In this document: positions 25,988 through 33,412 of the stretch, one piece after another
How positions within the stretch are numbered: the first letter of the stretch is position 1
Layout of the letters: each line of letters starts with the position of its first letter
Assembly: GCA_964460035.1 (NCBI GenBank)
Contig: CAYWPG010000020.1
Coordinates: 1 to 63,794 of the forward strand
Direction of reading: 5' to 3'
DNA: 63,794 nucleotides
Source: CAYWPG01 sp964460035
Lineage (GTDB): Bacteria; Pseudomonadota; Gammaproteobacteria; Nitrococcales; AK92
Made by a program: the position numbers and the translations under genes
Notes under the pieces: generated by a model
The model's input: the letters and a program-made list of their open reading frames with translations, nothing else
Database searches by the model: none
What the model was told of the DNA's origin: nothing

Positions 25988-28600
25988 TCAGGCAGTCAGC
26001 GATACGGTGACCTCCCCTTCGGTCACCCCCACATGGCAGGTCCGGGGCGTGGGCTGCGTGCCCATGTGTTCCAAAAGACCCCGCGCCATCTTCGGTAGTA
26101 CGTAGCGATTGATGATCGCTTCCACGTTGCGGGCACCGGCCTCGGCTACCGTGCAACGCTCGAGAATGTGCTCTTCCACCCCCTGGTCGATGGCGAGCGC
26201 GAGGTTTTGCTGGCGCTGCAGGCGCTCGGCCACGCGCTGGAGCTTCATGCGCACGATCTCGGCCAGGACCTCTCGGCCTATGCTCCGGTAAGGGATTACT
26301 TCCATGCGCGCCAGCAGCGCCGGGCGGAAGAAGCGGTTCAAGGTCGGCCGCAGCAGCTCTACGAGCTGGTCGCTGTCGCAGTCGGGTTGCTCGTGGCAGG
26401 TTTGCTCCACCAGCTCGGAGCCCAGGTTGCTGGTGAGGAACACCACCGTGTTGCGAAAGTCGATTTCGCGCCCTTCGCCGTCGGTGAGCACGCCCTTGTC
26501 GAACATCTGGTAGAAGAGGTTGAGTACCTCGATGTCGGCTTTCTCGACCTCGTCGAGCAGCACCACCGAGTAAGGGCGCTGGCGCACCGCTTCGGTAAGC
26601 AAACCGCCTTCGCCGTAGCCGACATAGCCGGGGGGCGAGCCGATCAGGCGCGAGATGGTGTGCTTTTCCTGGAATTCGGACATGTTGATGGTGACCAGCG
26701 CCTGGCTGCCACCGAAGAGCAACTCCGCAACGGCGTTCGCGGTTTCTGTCTTGCCTACGCCGCTGGGACCGACCAACAGGAACACGGCTATCGGCGCATC
26801 GGGGTTGGCCAGTCCGGACTTGGCGGTGCGGATCCGCTCGGCGATGGCCTCCAGCGCATGATCTTGCCCGCGCACGCGCTCGCGCAGATGGCTGGCGAGG
26901 TTGAGCAGCGTAGTGGCTTCGTCTTGGATCAGGCGGCCTAGCGGCACGCCGGTCCAGTCGGAGATTACCTGCGCGACGACGTCGGGCGAGACCTCGTGTG
27001 GGATCAGCCCCGCCGTGCCGGCGAGCTCGCTCAGGCGGCGTCGGTGCTCGTCGAGCTCGCGGCGCAGCGTTCCGTCCGGATCCTCGCCCTGTTCGCGCAG
27101 CCGCTGGCGTGTCTCCTGCAGCGCATTCACGCAGGCAAGCTCCTCTTGCCAACGTTTCTCCAGTTCGGCCTTTTCCGCGTTCAGCGTGGCCAGCTCGGCA
27201 TCCAGCTGCTCCAGAGAGCCGTCATCGTCGGTGACGGCATGAGCGATGTCGCGCTCTACGGCGGCGCGGGTACGCTCCAGCTGTTGGATGCGCCGACTCA
27301 AGGCCTCCAGTGCGTGAGGGGGTGCGTTCAGCGCCAGGTTGACGCGCGCGCAGGCGGTATCCAGCACATCCACGGCCTTGTCGGGCAGCTGGCGGCCGGT
27401 GATGTAGCGGGCGGAAAGCTCGGCAGCGGCGGCCAGAGCGTCGTCGCGAACGTAGACGCCATGGGCTTTCTCGTAGGTCGGACGCAGGCCGCGCAATATG
27501 GTCAGCGCCTGCTCGGGTGTGGGCTCGGCCAGCTTGATCGGCTGGAAGCGGCGCGCCAGCGCGGCGTCTTTCTCGAAGTACTTGCGGTACTCGGCCCAGG
27601 TGGTGGCGGCCACCGCGCGCAGCTCGCCGCGCGCCAGCGCCGGCTTGAGCAAGTTGGCGGCATCGCCGCCGCCATCGCCACCGGCGCCTATCAAGGTATG
27701 GGCCTCGTCGATAAAGAGGATGACCGGCTCGCTCTGCGTGCGCAGCTCCCGCAGCAGACCGCTGAGGCGCTTTTCGAATTCGCCGCGCACGCTGGCGCCG
27801 GCCTGCAGCAGCCCGAGGTCAAGGCCCAGCACACGCGCGCCCCGCAGCGCAGGGGGAACCTCGCCGGCATGGATCTGCAACGCGAGCCCTTCGACTACCG
27901 CCGATTTGCCCACGCCAGGCTCGCCGACCAGAATCGGATTGTTCTTCTGGCGGCGGCAGAGCACATCCACCAGCTGACGGATCTCCTGGTCGCGGCAGAA
28001 CACCGGATCCAGCTGCCCGGCGGCTGCCTTGGCGGTGAAGTCGTGGGTATAGCGAGCCAGCATGCTATCGCCCGCTGCGCCGGGCGCTGTGCTTGCGGCC
28101 CCGCTGCTGGCCGGCACCGTTCCGTCGTGCTCCACGGAGCGTGCGAGCAGCTGTTGTATGCGCGGCTCGGTGAGATCCGAAGGAAGACGCTCGATCAGCG
28201 CGGCATGCCGGCGCAGCGCATACCACTGGCCGTTGGCGCGCAACGCGCCGACCAGCGCGGCCGAGCGGATCTGCTGCTCGCCCAGCTCCACCGATGCATA
28301 AAGCCAAGCCGCTTCGAGCAGCTGGATCAGGCTCTTGGCGAAGACCGGGCGGCTATCGCCGCCACGCGGGGCATCCTCCAGCTCGTGCTGCAGCGCTTGC
28401 CGCAAATCGCCCGCGTCCACCTCCGCGACGCGCAGCAGCAGCGCAAGATCGGTTTCGACGCCTTCGAGCAGCTGCAGGAGGAGATCCTCGATGAGGATCT
28501 CGTCTCCGCCCCGCGTCATGCAAGCACCGGCGGCCGCCTCCATGGCGGCATAGCACACCGGATTGAGCCTGCCGATCAGGCCTTTGAGATTGACAGCCAT
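25988..28600 (-). CDS. clpV: Type VI secretion AAA+ sheath-disassembly ATPase ClpV (TssH)
   Basis: The 870-residue protein has a Clp N domain (1-160), a first AAA+ module with Walker A GEPGVGKS (226-233) and Walker B FIDEAH (296-301), a coiled-coil middle domain (about 420-530), and a second AAA+ module with GPSGVGKT (611-618). The N domain carries the ClpV-type PVCYAAMEAAAGACMTRGGDE. ClpV extracts TssC from contracted sheaths for recycling. It follows tssC after a short hairpin and precedes hcp. Confidence 0.96.
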   Translation of the reverse strand: MAVNLKGLIGRLNPVCYAAMEAAAGACMTRGGDEILIEDLLLQLLEGVETDLALLLRVAEVDAGDLRQALQHELEDAPRGGDSRPVFAKSLIQLLEAAWLYASVELGEQQIRSAALVGALRANGQWYALRRHAALIERLPSDLTEPRIQQLLARSVEHDGTVPASSGAASTAPGAAGDSMLARYTHDFTAKAAAGQLDPVFCRDQEIRQLVDVLCRRQKNNPILVGEPGVGKSAVVEGLALQIHAGEVPPALRGARVLGLDLGLLQAGASVRGEFEKRLSGLLRELRTQSEPVILFIDEAHTLIGAGGDGGGDAANLLKPALARGELRAVAATTWAEYRKYFEKDAALARRFQPIKLAEPTPEQALTILRGLRPTYEKAHGVYVRDDALAAAAELSARYITGRQLPDKAVDVLDTACARVNLALNAPPHALEALSRRIQQLERTRAAVERDIAHAVTDDDGSLEQLDAELATLNAEKAELEKRWQEELACVNALQETRQRLREQGEDPDGTLRRELDEHRRRLSELAGTAGLIPHEVSPDVVAQVISDWTGVPLGRLIQDEATTLLNLASHLRERVRGQDHALEAIAERIRTAKSGLANPDAPIAVFLLVGPSGVGKTETANAVAELLFGGSQALVTINMSEFQEKHTISRLIGSPPGYVGYGEGGLLTEAVRQRPYSVVLLDEVEKADIEVLNLFYQMFDKGVLTDGEGREIDFRNTVVFLTSNLGSELVEQTCHEQPDCDSDQLVELLRPTLNRFFRPALLARMEVIPYRSIGREVLAEIVRMKLQRVAERLQRQQNLALAIDQGVEEHILERCTVAEAGARNVEAIINRYVLPKMARGLLEHMGTQPTPRTCHVGVTEGEVTVSLTA

Positions 28601-28624
28601 TTTCCCCCCCAGGAAACCGCGTCG

Positions 28625-28646
28625 TGCGGGCCTTTGCCGGCCCGCA
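28625..28646 (-). terminator. Intercistronic hairpin after tssC
   Basis: A perfect 8-bp stem, TGCGGGCC (28625-28632) with GGCCCGCA (28639-28646) and a 6-nt loop, occupies the 72-bp gap between tssC and clpV. There is no U-run. It parallels the hairpin after hcp and probably modulates the ratio of sheath protein to the ATPase. Confidence 0.5.
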
Positions 28647-28672
28647 GCGGATGTTGCCGCTGGCCGCGCGGG

Positions 28673-30151
28673 TTACGCGCGGTCCAGCATTCCGCTCAGC
28701 GAGAGGGTGAAATTCGCTCCCATGAACTTGAAGTGCGGCGTTACCTGCATGTTGACGCGGTACCAGCCGGCCTCGCCCTCGACCTCGGTCACCTCCAGAT
28801 GAGCGCGCCGCAACGGACGCTGGCTGCGGGTAGCCGGCGAGGGGTTCTCCTGATCGGCGACGTACTGGCGCAGCCACTTGTTCAGCTCGTTTTCGAGCTC
28901 GGCGCGGCTCTTCCAGCTGCCCAGGTTCTCCCGTTGCAGCACCTTCACGTAGTGCGCGAGGCGATTGACGATGAACAGATAGGGCAGCTGGGTACCGAGT
29001 CGGAAGTTCAGCTCGGCCTGGCGGCCTTCCTCATCGGTGCCGAAGAAGCGCGGACGCTGGATGGAGTTGGCGGAGAAGAAGGCGGCGTTATCGCTGCCCT
29101 TGCGCAGCGCCAGCGGAATGAAGCCCAGCTCGGAGAGCTCGTACTCGCGACGATCGGAGATGGCGACCTCCACCGGCCCGTAGAGCTGATCCTGACCGTT
29201 GTTGGCGACGATATCCACTGGCAGGTCCTTGACCGCGCCGCCGGAAATCGGGCCGATGATGTTCGGACACCAGCGGTATTGGGCGAAGCTCTCGGTCACA
29301 CGCGTGGCGAACGCATAGGCGGCGTTGCCCCACAGATAGTTCTCGTGCTTGCCATCGCAGTGCTCGGTATAGTTGAACTCCCGGATGGGGTTGTCTTCGG
29401 CATCGTAGCGCGCGCGCAGCATGAAGCGGGGCAAGGTGAGCGCGACGTTGCGCGCGTCGTCGTTATCGCGCAGTGCGCGCCATTTGGCGTACTGGGGACC
29501 CTCGAACAGCGAGTCCAGCTCTTTCAGAGAGGGCAGGTCTTCGAACTTCTGCAGGCCGAAGAAACTCTCGCTGGCGGCGGCCACGAACGGTGCATGGGTC
29601 ACGGCGCCGAGGCTGGCCATGTTCTCCAGCAGTTTGATGTCGGCGCTGCCCGGACCGAACTCGTACGCGCCGATGGTAATGCCCACCGGCTCGCCCCCGA
29701 ACTGCCCGTACTCTTCGGTGTAGAGATGTCGGTACAGGCCGGATTTGGTGATGTCCGGAGCGTCCTCGAAATCCGCCAGCAGATCTTCCTTGGATGCGTT
29801 GATGAACTGCACCTTGATGTTCTCGCCGAACTCGGTGCGGTCGACCAGGAACTTCAGGCCGCGCCAGGCGGCTTCGAGCTGCTGGAAGTTCGGATGGTGG
29901 AGGATTTCGTCCATCTGGCGGCTAAGCCGCTCGTCGAGCTCGTCGATCATCTGATCGACCAGACGCTTGTCGACGCGCTGCTCGGCTTGATCTTTGCGCT
30001 CGAACAGTTCCTTGAGCAGTGCCTGCACGCCCTGGCGCGCGATTTCGTAGCCTTCGTCATCCGGCTGCAGCCGGGTGTGCTCCATGATTTCCTCGAGAAG
30101 CCCGCCGCTGGCGGCCGAGGATTTCTTCTGTTCCTTGGTTTCGGTTGCCAT
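28673..30151 (-). CDS. tssC: Type VI secretion sheath large subunit TssC (VipB)
   Basis: The 492-residue protein has the full TssC pattern: LSRQMDEILHHPNFQQLEAA, EEYGQFGGEPVGITIGAYEF, ESFAQYRWCPNIIGPISGG, LGTQLPYLFIVNRLAHYVKV, QENPSPATRSQRPLRRAHL and the C-terminal GANFTLSLSGMLDRA. With TssB it forms the contractile sheath. The gene is 52 bp after tssB. The long N-terminal leader (1-90) is intact here, unlike in the fused paralogue at 17212. Confidence 0.96.
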   Translation of the reverse strand: MATETKEQKKSSAASGGLLEEIMEHTRLQPDDEGYEIARQGVQALLKELFERKDQAEQRVDKRLVDQMIDELDERLSRQMDEILHHPNFQQLEAAWRGLKFLVDRTEFGENIKVQFINASKEDLLADFEDAPDITKSGLYRHLYTEEYGQFGGEPVGITIGAYEFGPGSADIKLLENMASLGAVTHAPFVAAASESFFGLQKFEDLPSLKELDSLFEGPQYAKWRALRDNDDARNVALTLPRFMLRARYDAEDNPIREFNYTEHCDGKHENYLWGNAAYAFATRVTESFAQYRWCPNIIGPISGGAVKDLPVDIVANNGQDQLYGPVEVAISDRREYELSELGFIPLALRKGSDNAAFFSANSIQRPRFFGTDEEGRQAELNFRLGTQLPYLFIVNRLAHYVKVLQRENLGSWKSRAELENELNKWLRQYVADQENPSPATRSQRPLRRAHLEVTEVEGEAGWYRVNMQVTPHFKFMGANFTLSLSGMLDRA

Positions 30152-30203
30152 ATGCCCCCCAAAATCAGTATTGCCGCAGCTAATTGCTCTTTGCCGGTTG
30201 GAC

Positions 30204-30692
30204 TCAGCTCAGGCCCAGCTCTTTCATTAGCTTGGCGCTCTTCTCATCGTCCTGAACGATTTCCTGAATCTTGCGGCGCATGGCCGGCACGTTGCCCAAC
30301 GGGCCTTTGAGCGCCTTGAGCGCTTCGCGCAGCTCCAGCATTCGTTTGAGTTCAGGCACGGCCTGCAACACACTGCCGGGGCCGAAGTCGCTCATTTTGC
30401 GGAATTGAAGACTGACGTTGATTTCTTCGTCGGGGTTGTCGGAAAGACGGTTGGGTACCGAAAACTCGGTGCTGACCTCCATGCTAGCCAGGACTTCGTC
30501 GAAGTTGTTCTTGTCGATAGATACCGGCTCGCGCTCTTCGATCGGGCGCTCGTCCTCTCTCTGGGTGAAATCACCGAGCACCATGACTTTGAGCGGGAGT
30601 TCGACTTGCTCTTTACGGCCTCCGGTGGCCGGCCGGTAGACGATATTGATGCGTTCTTTCGGTGCTACGGACCCAGTGCTGCTCTTCGCCAT
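30204..30692 (-). CDS. tssB: Type VI secretion sheath small subunit TssB (VipA)
   Basis: The 162-residue protein has RINIVYRPATGGRKEQVELP, LKVMVLGDFTQREDERPIEE, FSVPNRLSDNPDEEINVSLQ and the C-terminal helix ending LMKELGLS, all typical of TssB. It pairs with TssC. It is the first structural gene after the 488-bp upstream region and has GAGGAG at good distance from the ATG. Confidence 0.95.
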   Translation of the reverse strand: MAKSSTGSVAPKERINIVYRPATGGRKEQVELPLKVMVLGDFTQREDERPIEEREPVSIDKNNFDEVLASMEVSTEFSVPNRLSDNPDEEINVSLQFRKMSDFGPGSVLQAVPELKRMLELREALKALKGPLGNVPAMRRKIQEIVQDDEKSAKLMKELGLS

Positions 30693-31006
30693 TGTCTCTC
30701 CTCGTTGATTGAACCCCTTGCCCGCGGAGCCATTAAGGATGCGGCACCACAGAACCCTCGCCGCTTATGGGCGAGTGGATGTATCTGACGGGGTGGGATT
30801 ACGCGTACGAGCGAGTCACGGCGCTGCGGACGGGAAATGAACAGACCATTATCGCGTCCGTTATGCCGGTATCCCAGGAACAGGCGTCTCCCCCCAACAA
30901 GGCGACCGCACTGTTCCTGTGCCGGATTGATTGTTACTGGGTGTCCTTGCTTGGCCTGCAATGAGCATTAATGCAGCCGCACGCAAGCCTGCCGCCTTTG
31001 GTCGAC

Positions 31007-31034
31007 ACTCTAACTCGATTTTCGATTAATGCAA
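31007..31034 (-). promoter_or_regulatory. Candidate sigma-70 promoter for tssB operon
   Basis: On the minus strand TTGCAT (31034-31029) and TAGAGT (31012-31007) are separated by 16 bp, with an A/T-rich tract just upstream that could act as an UP element. The predicted start would leave a leader of about 300 nt before tssB. Both boxes match the consensus at four of six positions, so this is only a candidate. Confidence 0.3.
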
Positions 31035-31133
31035 AGATTATTTTTTGTTTATTCGTTAATTAAAGAGGCGTCTTAGGGCGGCTGCTGGGTTGATTGGGAA
31101 AGTTTCTTACATTTCTCTTACACAAAGCTCTTT

Positions 31134-31153
31134 ATTAGTCCGTTCGGACTAAT
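31134..31153. repeat. Perfect inverted repeat downstream of the PAAR gene
   Basis: ATTAGTCCG and CGGACTAAT form a 9-bp stem with a 2-nt loop. It lies 28 bp past the stop of the PAAR-like gene. It lacks a T-run on either strand, so it may be a regulator-binding palindrome or a weak terminator that separates the vgrG unit from the tssB unit. Confidence 0.45.
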
Positions 31154-31180
31154 GCTCAGTGTAATAAACATCGTGGCAGG

Positions 31181-31588
31181 TCACGAGAGCATTAGCACTT
31201 TCACCTGGCTGGGACTGAGGGTGGTGCCGAATGCTCCAGGCGAGGCGCCGTTTTGCCCGGTTGGGCTAAGCATTCTCGTTGCGGGCAGGCCCCCGACGAG
31301 GGTGCGCGTGCTGCCCATTTGATGCCGGCTGGGTCCCATGACCATGCCGGATAATGGATTGAGCAAGACGCCGGCATTGTCGCCGTTGGTCATGGGAGTA
31401 ATGGTGGCCATGTTATGAGCGGGCATGCCCATGTGCAGCACGCGGAACTGCGTAGGGATGCCCATCATGCTGACCGCGATATTGGGGTACGGTACCGGTA
31501 CCACGGCCGGGCCGGCCGGCGTGAGGCACACGTCCGGGAAGGCGAGGCTGAGCGCTGGCATCGGACCCTGCGAGACTGCAAAAACCAT
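31181..31588 (-). CDS. PAAR-like (DUF4150) spike-tip protein
   Basis: I set the start at the ATG at 31586-31588 (MVFAVSQGPMPALSLAFPDV) because GGAG lies just before it. The 135-residue product has the PAAR-like pattern of the DUF4150/Tox-PAAR family: CLTPAGPAVVPVPYPNIA, GMPAHNMATITPMTNGDN, VMGPSRHQMGSTRTLVGG and LSPTGQNG. Such proteins cap the VgrG spike. No toxin domain is attached. It closes the vgrG-DUF2169-pentapeptide-DUF3540-PAAR set. Confidence 0.85.
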   Translation of the reverse strand: MVFAVSQGPMPALSLAFPDVCLTPAGPAVVPVPYPNIAVSMMGIPTQFRVLHMGMPAHNMATITPMTNGDNAGVLLNPLSGMVMGPSRHQMGSTRTLVGGLPATRMLSPTGQNGASPGAFGTTLSPSQVKVLMLS

Positions 31589-31698
31589 CGTTCCAACTCC
31601 TTTGTGAAATAGGCCGCCGTTCACGCTTGCATAGCGTTTGTGCCCAGGCCTGCGGGCCCGGAGGCGATCGCCACGGTAAAACGCGCAGCGCCGGCGCA

Positions 31699-32340
31699 TT
31701 AGCCCATGTGGATTCGCTCGCCGTCGACCCGCATGTCCTTGCGGGCGGTAAGCGCTGCTCGCTGGGCGTGCGATGACCACGTGTGGCGAATGCGTTGAAT
31801 CAGATTGCCCACCCGCAGCAACTCCACCTTTTCGACTCTGCGAACGACTTCTTGGGCGCTTTGGAACAGGCGCTGGCCGATCACTTCCACCGCATCGCTC
31901 AGCAGCCGCGTGCGCTGAAAGCGACCCACGGCATCGTGGCCGCTGACATCAAGCCGGCTGCTGAACAGTGCGGTATCGGTGGCGCCCACGCGCAGCTGGC
32001 GGCTGTGCAGGCGCAGTTGCTCGCCAGCGCTGAGGGCGACGCTGCTGCGCGCCGTGACCCGCACCTGCTCTGCGGCCAGCTCCAACTGGCCCGGGACTTC
32101 CAGGCGGCGGTCGGCGTTGGCTCGCGCCAGCACGGCGAGCAGATAGCACTCGTCGCCAGTGCGGCTCAGTAGCACGCGATCGCCTTTCATCGGCGCCAGC
32201 AGGCAGCTCACGGCGGTGCGTGCGGCGGTTATGCCGGTCGGGGTTTCCACCATGACGGAGCCTTCGCCTACGCCGACCACGGTCGCGTGCTCGAAGCGGG
32301 ATGGCTGCTGTGTTGGCAAGGGGATGACTTTGCTGTGCAT
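31699..32340 (-). CDS. DUF3540 protein of the VgrG module
   Basis: The start is the ATG at 32338-32340 (MHSKVIPLPTQQPSRFEHAT), one base after the pentapeptide gene stop. The 213-residue product looks like DUF3540: an OB-like N-terminal half (VVGVGEGSVMVETPTGITAA, GDRVLLSRTGDECYLLAVLA) and a beta-repeat C-terminal half (RVTARSSVALSAGEQLRLHS) reminiscent of VgrG needle repeats. DUF3540 genes recur with DUF2169, pentapeptide and PAAR genes in T6SS loci; the exact role is unknown but probably in spike assembly. Confidence 0.75.
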   Translation of the reverse strand: MHSKVIPLPTQQPSRFEHATVVGVGEGSVMVETPTGITAARTAVSCLLAPMKGDRVLLSRTGDECYLLAVLARANADRRLEVPGQLELAAEQVRVTARSSVALSAGEQLRLHSRQLRVGATDTALFSSRLDVSGHDAVGRFQRTRLLSDAVEVIGQRLFQSAQEVVRRVEKVELLRVGNLIQRIRHTWSSHAQRAALTARKDMRVDGERIHMG

Positions 32341-32341
32341 G

Positions 32342-33412
32342 TTACCTCCGAGACGCGCTGTTGAACGCTTCTGCTTTTGCTCGTTGTTCGTCTTCGAGAA
32401 GCGCCGCCGAGCGGTTGGCGCCTTCCCAGCGGGTGTTGTATTCCTGTGCGCCGTGCAGATTGGTGCGGTACAGCTCGCAGTCGCGTAGATCCGCTTCGGC
32501 AAGCAGGGCGTGCGAGAGATCCGCGTACGTCAGGTTGGCGCCGGTAAAGCGGGTCTCCCGGCAGATCGCTTTCGCCATTTGCGCTTGGATCAGGCTGGCC
32601 TTGCTCAGGTCGCAGCCGCTGAGGTCGGCCTCGATCAGTAGCGCCTGGTCCAGCTTGGCGTTCTGGAAGTTCGCCCCTGTCAACACGGCTTTGAGCATGT
32701 TGGCGTTGCTGAGTTGGCAGTCGGCGAAGTCAGCGCCGGCGGCGTCAGTCTGCACCAAGCCGATCTGGCTCAGATCCAGGCCGCGGAAGCGTGCCCCAGC
32801 CAACTCCGATTCATGGAACTGGGGCTTGCTCAGTTGGGTGCGACTGAAATCGTAGCCCTTGAACTGGGCGCGCATGAAAAAGGGCATGTCCAGCGTCGCG
32901 TCGTCCAGCACTACGCCAGCGAGCTGGGCGTCGATCACGTTAGGGCGATAGAACGAGGACCCGCTGAAGCTGGCTTCTTGCAGATCGACTTCCAGGAACT
33001 GCGCGTGGCGCGCATCCTGCACTGCGAACACGGCGCGCGCGAGGCGGCTTTTGATGAAGCTGGTGTTGTCGATCAGGCTTTGTTCGAAGCGGGCATTGTC
33101 CAGCTCGCATTCTATGAAGGTGCAGTTGGCCAGACGCGTACGCGTGAAGTGCGCACCTTGCAATCGGCAATTCAAGAGGTTGGCAAGTTGCAGGTCGGCG
33201 GCATCGAGCCGGGCTCCGGTCAGATCGCACTCGATGAGCTCGCTTTCCTTGAGAAACGCGCCGCTGAGGTCGGCATTGCGGAACGACACCTTATTAAAGG
33301 TGCCGCCGCCGAGCTGGGCGTCTCGCAGGTCGAGCCCGCTCAGATCGAGCTCGTGGGCGACCGGAATGTCTCCTTCGCCGCGTACTATTGCCTCCAGTTC
33401 CGCTTTATTCAT
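32342..33412 (-). CDS. Pentapeptide-repeat protein
   Basis: After a short helical N terminus (residues 1-18), nearly all of the 356 residues are pentapeptide repeats of the A(D/N)LxX type (ELDLSGLDLRDAQLGG; ANMLKAVLTGANFQNAKLD; TGANLTYADLSHALLAEADL), predicting a right-handed quadrilateral beta-helix. The start directly abuts the stop of the DUF2169 gene. Pentapeptide proteins in this setting are part of the VgrG-linked DUF2169 module; a role as adaptor or cargo is likely but unproved. Confidence 0.85.
   Translation of the reverse strand: MNKAELEAIVRGEGDIPVAHELDLSGLDLRDAQLGGGTFNKVSFRNADLSGAFLKESELIECDLTGARLDAADLQLANLLNCRLQGAHFTRTRLANCTFIECELDNARFEQSLIDNTSFIKSRLARAVFAVQDARHAQFLEVDLQEASFSGSSFYRPNVIDAQLAGVVLDDATLDMPFFMRAQFKGYDFSRTQLSKPQFHESELAGARFRGLDLSQIGLVQTDAAGADFADCQLSNANMLKAVLTGANFQNAKLDQALLIEADLSGCDLSKASLIQAQMAKAICRETRFTGANLTYADLSHALLAEADLRDCELYRTNLHGAQEYNTRWEGANRSAALLEDEQRAKAEAFNSASRR

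Larger units (their letters stand above)
30693..31180. other. Control region upstream of the tssB transcript
   Basis: This 488-bp stretch has no gene I can support. It contains an AT-rich block (about 31017-31075) unlike its surroundings, a candidate promoter reading toward tssB and an inverted repeat near the end of the PAAR gene. A 65-codon open frame on the plus strand (30767-30964) has no family resemblance. The low GC and position suggest the main regulatory region of the T6SS, perhaps bound by a silencer. Confidence 0.5.

Noticed and set aside
26996..30310. Very long open frame (about 1100 codons) on the plus strand
   Set aside because: It is antisense to clpV, tssC and part of tssB, has no domain and is explained by high third-position GC.
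30767..30964. 65-codon plus-strand frame in the T6SS control region
   Set aside because: No ribosome site, no recognisable family, and it overlaps the presumed promoter leader of tssB.
30950..31000. Possible sigma-54 (-24/-12) promoter for tssB
   Set aside because: The best match keeps TTGC but only half of the -24 box; too weak to report as a feature.
31134..31153. Palindrome as a Rho-independent terminator
   Set aside because: Neither strand has a following T-run; kept only as an inverted repeat.
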